From: JADKBO01 sp037968395 | GTDB lineage: Bacteria > Bacteroidota > Bacteroidia > Chitinophagales > Saprospiraceae | Length of the DNA: 33,499 nucleotides | NCBI GenBank assembly: GCA_037968395.1 | Contig: JBBKVK010000005.1 | Coordinates: 1-33,499, forward strand | Reading direction: 5' to 3' | Shown here: piece after piece, positions 16,123 through 24,600 of the stretch | Layout: every line of letters starts with the position of its first letter | Numbering within the stretch: the stretch's first letter is position 1 | Notes under the pieces: model-generated | What the model saw: only the letters and a program-made list of their open reading frames with translations | Told to the model about the DNA's origin: nothing | Databases searched by the model: none | Program-made: the position numbers and the translations under genes

Positions 16123-17418
16123 ATGAAAAGTCTTCGACTCAATTTAGTTTTCTTTTTTCTTTGCATTTCTTCTTTTAATACAATTATAGCACAAACAACC
16201 ATTATACATTGCGGAGCTCTTATTGACTGCATATCTGATGTCCCTCAACAAAACATGACAATAAAAACAGAAGGAAACATCATACTATCAATTTCTAAAG
16301 GATATCTTTCAGCTATAGAAGGAGAAACCGTCATTGATCTAAAAGACAAAACAGTAATGCCTGGTCTAATGGATATGCATGTACATATCGAACACGAGTC
16401 AGGACCAAAACGGTACGAAGAAGCTTTTCGTGAAAACAAAGATTATGTGGCTTTAAAAGCTACCCAATATTGTACTAAAACACTCATGGCTGGCTTTACG
16501 ACGGTAAGAGACCTAGGTGGAACAGGTGTTAATGTGAGCTTAAGAGAAGCCATCAACAATGGATTTATTGTAGGTCCAAGAATATATACTGCAGAGAAAG
16601 CACTGGCAACTACAGGAGGCCATGCAGACCCAACAAATGGGGTTCGAGATGACTTAAAAGGTGATCCTGGACCAGCTGAAGGAGTTATCAATAGTCCAGA
16701 AGATGCTCGGAAAGCTGTAAGACAGCGGTACAAAAATGGAGCTGACTGTATCAAAATAACTTCCACAGGTGGAGTCTTAAGTGTAGCTAAAGATGGGCAA
16801 GGACCACAATTTACAATAGATGAAATCAAGGCTGTTGTGGATGCAGCAAATGACTACGGCATGGTTACGGCAGCACATGCCCATGGTGCTGAAGGAATGA
16901 AAAGAGCAGTCCTTGGAGGGATTCACTCTATCGAACATGGCACATATATGACCCAAGAAATCATGGACTTGATGATAGAAAGAGGAACGTACTATGTTCC
17001 AACACTTATTGCTGGAAAGTTTGTGGCTGAAAAAGCTAAAATTCCAGGTTTTTATCCAAGAATCATAATACCTAAAGCTTTGGCTATTGGGCCGCAAATA
17101 CAGGCCACATTTGAAAAAGCACACAAATATGGTGTGAAAATAGCATTTGGTACAGACTCTGGAGTAAGTCCACATGGTGAAAATGGTAAAGAATTTGGTT
17201 ATATGGTAGAAGCTGGTATGCTTCCATTAGATGCTATAAAGTCTGCTACGGTTAATGCCTCTGAACTGCTTAGAATATCGGAATTCTACGGCACTATAAA
17301 AGCTGGCAAAATGGCAGATATTATTGCGGTAGATGGCAATCCTTTAAATGACATTAATGTCATGACCAAAGTATCATTTGTCATGAAAGACGGTGTAGTA
17401 TATAAAGGGAGTAAGTAG
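16123..17418 (+). CDS. Secreted metal-dependent amidohydrolase (imidazolonepropionase/prolidase-like)
   Basis: The 431-residue protein starts with a signal peptide (MKSLRLNLVFFFLCISS...IIA, probable cleavage after about residue 23), so it is exported, probably to the periplasm. The amidohydrolase metal site is complete: His86 and His88 in MDMHVHIE, Lys211 in CIKITSTGG as the likely carboxylated lysine, His252/His254 in AAHAHG, His272 in SIEHG, and Asp345 in FGTDSG. The C-terminal GTIKAGKMADI segment closes the composite beta-sandwich. The nearest characterised relatives I know are Xaa-Pro or Xaa-Arg/Lys dipeptidases and imidazolonepropionase-like enzymes. A dipeptidase role would suit the peptide transporters and protease nearby, but the substrate is not determinable from the sequence. 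The gene stands alone, with a terminator upstream and 233 nt before the next gene. Confidence 0.88.
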   Translation: MKSLRLNLVFFFLCISSFNTIIAQTTIIHCGALIDCISDVPQQNMTIKTEGNIILSISKGYLSAIEGETVIDLKDKTVMPGLMDMHVHIEHESGPKRYEEAFRENKDYVALKATQYCTKTLMAGFTTVRDLGGTGVNVSLREAINNGFIVGPRIYTAEKALATTGGHADPTNGVRDDLKGDPGPAEGVINSPEDARKAVRQRYKNGADCIKITSTGGVLSVAKDGQGPQFTIDEIKAVVDAANDYGMVTAAHAHGAEGMKRAVLGGIHSIEHGTYMTQEIMDLMIERGTYYVPTLIAGKFVAEKAKIPGFYPRIIIPKALAIGPQIQATFEKAHKYGVKIAFGTDSGVSPHGENGKEFGYMVEAGMLPLDAIKSATVNASELLRISEFYGTIKAGKMADIIAVDGNPLNDINVMTKVSFVMKDGVVYKGSK

Positions 17419-17447
17419 TTAAAATAATAACATTGCTTCTTCACCTC

Positions 17448-17461
17448 ATGTTGATCAACAT
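17448..17461. promoter_or_regulatory. Perfect 14-bp palindrome between amidohydrolase and GH31 genes
   Basis: ATGTTGATCAACAT is its own reverse complement. It lies 30 nt past the amidohydrolase stop and about 190 nt before the alpha-glucosidase ATG. It has no T-tract, so an operator is at least as likely as a terminator. No regulator is encoded nearby. Confidence 0.3.
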
Positions 17462-17593
17462 TCAGAAATGAATATGGCATCAATAAAGCTATTTATCCAA
17501 ACTGTAATAGTATAAGTTATGCTTATCCTTCGTAGAATTGCTACCCATTTAAGGTGATTTATCAATATTCGGTTATATTTGCACCTCATTTTA

Positions 17594-17621
17594 TTGCATT
17601 TACTTACAAAACTTATTTTTG
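17594..17621 (+). promoter_or_regulatory. Promoter of the GH31 alpha-glucosidase gene
   Basis: TTG at 17594-17596, a 17-nt spacer and TATTTTTG at 17614-17621 fit the Bacteroidota promoter pattern. The box ends 31 nt before the ATG at 17652. A second TATATTTG at 17574-17581 lies upstream without a properly spaced TTG. Confidence 0.5.
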
Positions 17622-17651
17622 CAATCAAATGATTAAATCAAAAGACAAAAA

Positions 17652-20030
17652 ATGAATATAGAATTATATCCAGGAGCGTATGCTTCTCATAAAACTACGC
17701 CCCAATATTTAGAAATAGTTAGTACTAATGGAGTACAATTAAGGCTGTATGTCATTAACGATTATGTAATTAGGTTTAGGTATGCACCAGAAGTAGGTTT
17801 TGAGTCTGATTTTTCATATGCTCTTGATCCAAACTTTAAACCTGAAAATATTGAGTTTAAAGTAGTAGAATCTGATAAAACTATTGAGCTAAAAACTGCT
17901 CAATTGAAGGTAATCATCGATAAAGGGGATTTTAAAACAAAGGTATTAGACCTTCAAGGTTTTACGATTATTGAGGACGAAAAAGGATTTCATTGGGAAG
18001 AGAATAAAATTTACGGAGGTAATATCGTTCAAATGAGTAAGGCTACTCAAGAGAATGAACATTACTATGGTCTAGGAGACAAACCTGTACACCCCAATTT
18101 AAGAGGAAAGAGATTTAAAAATTGGGGGATGGATGAGTATGGTTTTCACAGAGGCACCGATCCATTATATAAAAGTATTCCTTTTTACACTGGACTTCAC
18201 AATGATGTGGGATACGGGATTTTCTTTGATAACACATTTAAATCCTATTTTGACTTTGCCAGTGAAAGAAAAACAGTCACTAGTTTTTGGGCAAATGGTG
18301 GAGAAATGAACTATTACTTTATCTATGGTCCTGAGATGATAGATGTAACTGCAAGGTATACTGAGATGACCGGCCGACCAGAATTGCCTCCTCTTTGGGC
18401 ATTGGGCTATCATCAATGCAAATGGAGTTATTACCCAGAGTCAAAAGTAAGAGAAGTAACCACTAAATTTAGAGAATTAAACATCCCTTGTGATGCCTTC
18501 TACTTGGACATAGACTATATGGATGGCTTCAGGTGTTTCACTTGGGATGGAGATAAGTTTCCACAACCAAAACAATTAGTGGATGACCTTAAAGCACAAG
18601 GTTATAAAACGATAGTCATTATTGATCCAGGAATAAAAATTGATAAGGACTATGATGTCTTCAATGAAGGGTTAGCAAAAGATGTCTATTGCCGTAGAGC
18701 AGATGGACCCCATATTAAAGGTAAAGTTTGGCCTGGTGATTGTTATTTTCCAGATTTTACAAAACCTGAAGTAAGAGAATGGTGGTCTACACTATTTGAA
18801 AACATGATTGGAGAGATAGGAGTGAAAGGCGTTTGGAACGATATGAATGAACCAGCCCTCTTTGAAGTGGAAGGCAAGTCATTCCCACCTGATGTTCGTC
18901 ATGATTATGATGGGCATCCATGCAGTCATAGAAAAGCTCATAATATATATGGGATGCAAATGTCAAGAGCTACTTACGAAGGGCTAAAAAAATACAGCAA
19001 ACCAGACAGACCTTTCGTCATAACAAGATCAACTTATTCTGGTGGACAACGATTTACCTCAGCTTGGACTGGAGACAATATCGCCTCATGGGAGCATTTA
19101 TGGTTGGCCAATGTACAAGTACAGCGAATGAATGTCTCTGGTTTTTCATTTATTGGGTCTGATGTAGGTGGGTTTATCGAACATCCAACTCCTGAATTAT
19201 ACATTAGATGGGTACAACTAGCTACATTCCATCCATTCTTTAGAACTCATAGCAGTGGAGATCATGGAGATCAAGAACCGTGGTCTTTTGGTGAAGAGGC
19301 TCTTGCAATATCGAGAAAATTTATAGAAATCAGGTATATGTTCTTACCGTATCTCTATACATCGTTCTATCAATATGTAACTAATGGCAAACCCATGGTA
19401 AGACCAATAAGTATGTATGACCAACACGATCCAGAAACATTGAATCGAGCGGATGAAACCATGATAGGAGATCACATTCTTATTTGTCCAGTAATAGAGC
19501 CAAATTCAAAAGGAAGGTATGTCTATCTACCAAAGGGTAATTGGTATTATTACTGGAATGATACATTGCATGAAGGTAGTAAAGAGGATTTTATAACTTA
19601 TAAACTAGATACTTCTCCTATTTTTATAAAAGCAGGAGCTGTTATCGCCAATCACCCTAAAATGCAATATGTTGGGGAGAAAAAAATAGAAAATCTTGAC
19701 TTACATATTTATCTAGGAACAGGAAAAGAATTATCAACATTATATGAAGATAAAGGCGATGGGTACGATTATGAAGAAGGTGGTTATTTAGAAAAGTCTT
19801 TCGTTACAGATAAAGTAAAAAATCAATACATAATAACTCAATCAATAATAGGTAATTACGAAGAAGAGTATGGTGGCTATAAAATCACTCTTCATGGTTT
19901 TGATGGTAAACTGAAAAATGTGATTGTTGATGAAACACCTCTTGATATTTCTAACATATCTTATAAAGATATAGATAAAAAAACAGAATTCTTTGTTAAT
20001 AAAAGGTTTAGTAAAATGGTATTATCATAA
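17652..20030 (+). CDS. Glycoside hydrolase family 31 alpha-glucosidase
   Basis: This 792-residue GH31 enzyme has the usual order. An N-terminal beta-sandwich (about 1-230) includes HYYGLGDKPVH. A catalytic TIM barrel (about 240-590) follows, then C-terminal beta domains, including a DUF5110-like tail (about 680-792). The nucleophile is Asp397 in GVWNDMNEPA and the acid/base is Asp475 in WTGDNIASWE. HQCKWSYYPESKVRE and FFRTHSSGDHGDQEPW are further conserved subsite motifs. Such enzymes release alpha-linked glucose from oligosaccharides. There is no signal peptide, so the enzyme is predicted to be cytoplasmic and to act on imported or storage oligosaccharides. No SusC/SusD or transporter gene is adjacent, so this is not part of a visible polysaccharide utilisation locus. 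It has a good promoter and shares a bidirectional terminator with the convergent sigma-factor unit. Confidence 0.93.
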   Translation: MNIELYPGAYASHKTTPQYLEIVSTNGVQLRLYVINDYVIRFRYAPEVGFESDFSYALDPNFKPENIEFKVVESDKTIELKTAQLKVIIDKGDFKTKVLDLQGFTIIEDEKGFHWEENKIYGGNIVQMSKATQENEHYYGLGDKPVHPNLRGKRFKNWGMDEYGFHRGTDPLYKSIPFYTGLHNDVGYGIFFDNTFKSYFDFASERKTVTSFWANGGEMNYYFIYGPEMIDVTARYTEMTGRPELPPLWALGYHQCKWSYYPESKVREVTTKFRELNIPCDAFYLDIDYMDGFRCFTWDGDKFPQPKQLVDDLKAQGYKTIVIIDPGIKIDKDYDVFNEGLAKDVYCRRADGPHIKGKVWPGDCYFPDFTKPEVREWWSTLFENMIGEIGVKGVWNDMNEPALFEVEGKSFPPDVRHDYDGHPCSHRKAHNIYGMQMSRATYEGLKKYSKPDRPFVITRSTYSGGQRFTSAWTGDNIASWEHLWLANVQVQRMNVSGFSFIGSDVGGFIEHPTPELYIRWVQLATFHPFFRTHSSGDHGDQEPWSFGEEALAISRKFIEIRYMFLPYLYTSFYQYVTNGKPMVRPISMYDQHDPETLNRADETMIGDHILICPVIEPNSKGRYVYLPKGNWYYYWNDTLHEGSKEDFITYKLDTSPIFIKAGAVIANHPKMQYVGEKKIENLDLHIYLGTGKELSTLYEDKGDGYDYEEGGYLEKSFVTDKVKNQYIITQSIIGNYEEEYGGYKITLHGFDGKLKNVIVDETPLDISNISYKDIDKKTEFFVNKRFSKMVLS

Positions 20031-20037
20031 AATGGAA

Positions 20038-20085
20038 GATACATACTACATTTTTTTTAATAACTCACTAAATGCAGTATGTATC
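20038..20085. terminator. Bidirectional terminator between GH31 gene and sigma-factor operon
   Basis: GATACATACT and CATTT pair with AAATG and AGTATGTATC, giving about 15 bp with one A-C mismatch around a T-rich loop. It lies 8 nt past the GH31 stop and 15 nt past the stop of the convergent membrane protein, so it can serve both. Confidence 0.75.
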
Positions 20086-20099
20086 AACTTTTAGTTTTC

Positions 20100-20735
20100 T
20101 TAACTTACTTTTTCCATCATTTTTATTTTTTCGTCTAGTTCTTCAATGTATTGCCCATACGCTGAATTGTTCATTTTGCTAGTTACATACATAGCAATGG
20201 GAATAATTACCACTATTGAGACAAGCATTGCTATCAGTGTTTGATTGTCCGAAAAAATAGTTTGAAAGTTTTCTCCTTTTATCACACCATTTAATGAAAA
20301 ACCAGATATAATGGCAATAGGGAAAAATGTAATACCCCATGATTTCTCAATACTAAGAGCAGATTTGATCATAATAGCATTGTGCTTCATATACGTTAAA
20401 GCATTAGCATCACCATTATCTTGATCCATTTGTTTATATTTTCTAAACAATAGAATGCCACCAATTGCATAAGAAACTATCCAAAGTAATAAAAGCATTA
20501 CGACATTGATCTTTTCATTAAAATACACCATTCCTGATGTAAACAAGAATAAAAAACCGACGATATACCTTATTTTGTATAAGAGTCTTAGTTTTAGAGT
20601 AGAAATCGTGCTTTTAGAATCTTGATAAATTGCTTTCATAATTTCTGTTTTATTTAAATGTTGGTTAAAATTGTTGTTTTCTATTTTTTCCCATTCACTA
20701 AAGATGTCCATGTCCATGTTTTTTAAAGGATTCAA
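20100..20735 (-). CDS. Membrane protein encoded with the ECF sigma factor (possible anti-sigma partner)
   Basis: The 211-residue product has a soluble N-terminal stretch (about 1-50, with FSEWEKIENNNFNQHLNKTEIMKA). Two membrane helices follow at about 54-71 and 77-94, a charged loop, and another hydrophobic pair at about 133-150 and 166-184. The C-terminus is charged and helical (YIEELDEKIKMMEK). Its start overlaps the end of the sigma-factor gene by 38 nt; a second ATG at 20717 is also possible. The overlap implies translational coupling, and the layout (short cytosolic segment, then membrane helices) suits a membrane-tethered anti-sigma factor. However, I see no zinc-type HxxxCxxC anti-sigma motif, so that role rests on context. 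I do not recognise a named family. Confidence 0.65.
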   Translation of the reverse strand: MNPLKNMDMDIFSEWEKIENNNFNQHLNKTEIMKAIYQDSKSTISTLKLRLLYKIRYIVGFLFLFTSGMVYFNEKINVVMLLLLWIVSYAIGGILLFRKYKQMDQDNGDANALTYMKHNAIMIKSALSIEKSWGITFFPIAIISGFSLNGVIKGENFQTIFSDNQTLIAMLVSIVVIIPIAMYVTSKMNNSAYGQYIEELDEKIKMMEKVS

Positions 20736-21189
20736 TAATGTAGCTTTTAATTCTATGAATTTTTACGTTGATGTTATTGGTTGACATTCCTGTTATTTCA
20801 CCTATTTCAGCATTTTTATACCCATCAAGATGCAAGGTGATTACCATCTTATCGACTTCATTTAATTGTTTGATAAGCAGATACAACAACTCACTTTTTT
20901 CAGGTCCTGCCGGAATAGGCATTTGGGATAAGTCCTCAGTTAAAAGTGCAGGTTTAAATATCTTTTTTCTAAAGGTTAAGACTGTATTTAAGCATACTTT
21001 ATAAAGCCATGTAGAAAATGAAGATCTTCCTTCAAAGCTTGAATAAGATTTCCAAGCTTGAACCATGACCTCTTGATAACAGTCCTTCTTGTCTTCAATG
21101 TCATCAACATATAGTGCAATCACTTTATGAATGATTCTCTCATTTTCTTGAATAAGGTTTATAAAAATATCTGTTGATTGCACTTTCAT
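20698..21189 (-). CDS. ECF-type RNA polymerase sigma factor
   Basis: This 163-residue sigma-70-family protein has both functional regions. Region 2 includes DCYQEVMVQAWKSYSSF and STWLYKVCLNT (about 36-70), which bind core polymerase and the -10 element. Region 4 (about 108-155) includes LNEVDKMVITLHLDGYKNAEI and the helix-turn-helix GMSTNNINVKIHRIKSYI, which recognises the -35 element. A proline-rich linker of about 40 residues separates them, with no extra domain. It is co-transcribed with, and overlaps, the membrane protein that follows. A short palindrome lies 12 nt upstream of its ATG and could be an autoregulatory site. Target genes cannot be named from this window. Confidence 0.9.
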   Translation of the reverse strand: MKVQSTDIFINLIQENERIIHKVIALYVDDIEDKKDCYQEVMVQAWKSYSSFEGRSSFSTWLYKVCLNTVLTFRKKIFKPALLTEDLSQMPIPAGPEKSELLYLLIKQLNEVDKMVITLHLDGYKNAEIGEITGMSTNNINVKIHRIKSYIIESFKKHGHGHL

Positions 21190-21200
21190 AATTTATCTAT

Positions 21201-21215
21201 TATACTATTAGTATA
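21201..21215. promoter_or_regulatory. Palindrome TATACT-ATT-AGTATA upstream of the sigma factor
   Basis: This perfect 6-bp inverted repeat with a 3-nt centre lies 12 nt before the sigma-factor ATG at 21189. It may be an operator or part of the promoter. Being AT-rich it could be chance. Confidence 0.25.
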
Positions 21216-21417
21216 CAGAATGTTTAAAAAATTACAAGGAAGTGAAAATACTTTATAAAATATTATATGCCTCCTCTGATTTAACCCGCAACATGTAAAA
21301 GAAATTCTAAAGTATCCGTGTTTTATATTTATAATTCGATTAGTTTAATTCAGCATTGTGGTGAAGGAAGAAAAGTGAGTAACACGACTTATTTTGAAGG
21401 TGTTTCTATCCGTAATA

Positions 21418-21449
21418 CCTGCCTGCCGTACAAGACTTTGGCAGGCGGG
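21418..21449. repeat. GC-rich inverted repeat (possible dispersed palindromic element)
   Basis: CCTGCCTGCC (21418-21427) pairs with GGCAGGCGGG (21440-21449), 10 bp with one G-T pair, around a 12-nt loop. It is followed by GGTTTTCT. It stands out sharply from the surrounding AT-rich DNA. It could be a REP-like or MITE-like repeat, or a terminator reading rightward. Confidence 0.45.
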
Positions 21450-21560
21450 GGTTTTCTAATGTATAATGCGGGATTAAGCACCTGTTTTGTTATTCTTTCA
21501 ACCCTCATTACAACGTTCCATCGCATCATAAGCGGTTTAGATCTAAATAGAGAAAATTAT

Positions 21561-21598
21561 AAACAAAACAGCCTCTACCAGATTATCTGATAGAGGCT
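21561..21598 (-). terminator. Rho-independent terminator of the metalloprotease gene
   Basis: A 13-bp stem (21570-21582 with 21586-21598) contains one mismatch that becomes a G-U pair in the minus-strand RNA. It is followed on that strand by TGTTTTGTTT. It lies 30 nt past the protease stop. Confidence 0.85.
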
Positions 21599-21627
21599 AT
21601 TCTATTATATCTAAATATTAAAATTTA

Positions 21628-24600
21628 TTATCTCATAACTTGGAATTTCTGAGTGAGCATTTCTTCTCCATCAGTATTTATTCTCAATATATATGCTCCA
21701 GTAGCTAGAGAGGTTACATCTAACCGTAGATGTTCTGAGTCAATATTTCTATGTGAGATAACGTTTCTACCCATCATATCAAATACATCAATTGACTGTA
21801 TTTCACCATATACTTCTTCTTCATCATAAATTGTAATGTTTATATAATCAGAACTTGGATTTGGCCTAACAGAAACGATATTACTATTGTCTAAAGCAAT
21901 CCCATTTCTCTGTGCTTCAATATTGGATAAGGACTCAATAAGATTAGTACCCGTTGAACCCGTGACGGTAATAGCATCCATATAAATCAAATCAGAATTG
22001 GTACTGCCATCACATTGAAATCTAAATTGTGAATTAGTACTAAAGTTAAAGGAACCACTATTTAATGTGATAGTTGATGTGTAGAAAATATTATTATTAA
22101 AATCTGTACCACTTACATAAGTAGCTATTGTGGTCCAAACGCTTCCATTATAATATCTTACTAACAAGCTTTCTCCAGTTTCCATACTTACAGGATAAAA
22201 GTGAAATTGTATTGCAACAGTATTGTAAGTTGTCAAATTATATTGGGGACTAGACATTGAAGAAGCAACTCCACTATTATCTCTCAATCTTATTGAGTAA
22301 TTTCCTTCGAATGCATAAGCTGATCCATTGTTTCTATAACAGTCAGAACCTCCATCGGCCCATCCGTCCCAACCAGTCTCAAAATAATGAGCTGACAATA
22401 CAGTTGACCCACCTCCACCACAAGGAGCACAATCTGGACCGCCACAATCTACTCCTGTTTCGTTTCCGTTCTGGATACCGTCACTACATGTTGCACAAGC
22501 TGCACAAGCTGGACCACCACAATCTACTCCTGTTTCGTTTCCATTCTGGATACCATCTGTACATGTAGGACAAGCTGGGCAATCTGGACCACCACAATCT
22601 ATCCCTGTTTCGTTTCCATTCTGTACACCATCTGTACATGTAGGTATTGGACCTCCTCCGATACAGAAATTTTTAACTTCACTTGATCCAAATTGTCCAC
22701 CAGATGCATGAGTTGTGCCAGTACTTGAAACAGTATATGATCCTTGACCATATGCACAACAAATACCATCTCCATAGCTATCATTTATTGTAAAGTCGTA
22801 ACATCCATTAGGCAAACATTCTACAATTGAAATTGTACTGCCAGCTGACCCATAAGGACCGCCTGAAACGATTACAACTCCATTAGCATTCTTTAAATTC
22901 CAAGTAGTTTCTCCAGGATAGTTGTCTAAAGTTATACTAACAGTGACTTCTGTACCAGAACATCCACCATTACAAGGAGCACAATCTGGGCCTCCACAAT
23001 CTATTCCTGTTTCATTTCCGTTCTGGATGCCATCAGTACATGTTGCACAAGCTACACAAGCTGGTCCACCACAATCTACTCCTGTTTCGTTTCCATTCTG
23101 GATACCATCACTACATGTTGCACAAGTATTTGGACATGAACCGCCACAATCTATGCCCGTCTCATCTCCATTCTGAATACCATCTGTACAAGTAGGACAA
23201 GCCGCACAATCTGGCCCACCACAATCTACCCCTGTTTCATTTCCATTCTGCACACCATCTGTACATGTTGCGCAAGCATTTGGACATGAACCGCCACAAT
23301 CTATGCCTGTCTCATCTCCATTTTGAATGCCGTCAGTACACGTTGCACATGCTGTGGTAACAGTAATTGGATCAGTTGCTAATGAAGCACAGCCTGTTGC
23401 GTTGCTAGTAAATTTGCAAGTACCCACTCCCGTAGATAGGGCTGTAACAACACCTGAGTTATTAACAGAGAGAATCGTTGGAAACCCCGTTGTCCAAACA
23501 CCACCTGTACTTGGACTTAATGCAGTAGTTGCACCAATACATAAAGAATTAGGGCCTGTTATAGAGACTGCTGGAATAGGATTGACTAAAATAGAGCCCG
23601 TAGGCAATGAAGCACATCCACCAGTAGAAGTGAAAGTGAAAGTTACAGATCCTGCACTTACACCTGTGACAACTCCTGCATTTGATACTGTTGCGACAGC
23701 ATTATTGCTGCTTGTCCAAACACCACCTGTTGAGGGTGAAAGGTTTGTACTATTATTTATGCATATTTCATTTGGTCCAGTTATACTAACTATTGGCAAT
23801 CCACAAGATCCACCACAATCAACACCTGTCTCATCTCCATTTTGAATGCCATCTGTACATGTTGGACATGCTGGACAATCTGGTCCGCCACAATCAACAC
23901 CTGTCTCATTTCCATTCTGTATGCCATCTGTACATGTTGGACCACCTGCACCAGATAAACAGAATTGTTTAGTTTCAATTGAAGTAAATTGTCCTCCTGT
24001 TATCAATACAGATCCATTAAATACAACTTCATATTCACCTTGCCCATAGGCACAGCAAATACCATCTCCATAACTATCATTAATCGTAAAATCATAACAT
24101 CCGTTTGGTTCACATAAAGTGACTGATATTAAAGCATTAGCTGAAGAATAAGGTCCTCCAGAATATAGCGTAATTCCACCTGCGTCTTTGATAGTCCAAG
24201 TAGTTTCTGCTGGATAATTATCTAATGTAATATTTAGTATAGCTTCATTTTCTGTACATACTGGTGGTGGCGGTGGCGGGTTACCATTACAAGCTTGTAG
24301 ACATGAAGCATTTGTCACTTTGCTTCTAATTACATTACCTGGTTGTGGTCCAAATCCATTATTAAGATTAATACCAACACTTGTAAGGTGACAATATGAC
24401 ATCACTGTTCCTCCTCCTGATGGATTTCCTGGATCAGGACAACCTCCCTCTGTTGTATAACATCCATCGATCGCAGTATTATTACCATTCCATACACATG
24501 CATGTGTGTGTTGTGATCCAAGTAAATGACCAAATTCATGTGTTACTACCATTACACTCCAACTATAAGTAGGTACATTTTGGTATGTTGCATCTATACT

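Larger units (their letters stand above)
21190..21627. other. Non-coding region with GC-rich palindrome
   Basis: This 438-nt stretch lies upstream of the sigma factor and downstream of the metalloprotease. It contains the sigma-factor promoter region, a GC-rich inverted repeat at 21418-21449, and the protease terminator at 21561-21598. An open frame at 21318-21590 crosses the repeat and terminator, has no family resemblance and I do not accept it as a gene. Confidence 0.5.

Noticed and set aside
21318..21590. 90-codon frame in the sigma factor-protease spacer
   Set aside because: It crosses the GC-rich palindrome and the protease terminator, has no recognisable domain and no promoter box.
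22257..23845. Several plus-strand frames opposite the protease repeats (for example 22257-22568 and 23327-23845)
   Set aside because: They are antisense shadows of the periodic coding repeats; their own repetitive sequence simply mirrors the protease units.
22420..23940. CRISPR-like periodic repeats
   Set aside because: The units lie in frame within one protein-coding gene, have a period of about 72-78 nt without unique spacers, and encode a conserved peptide.
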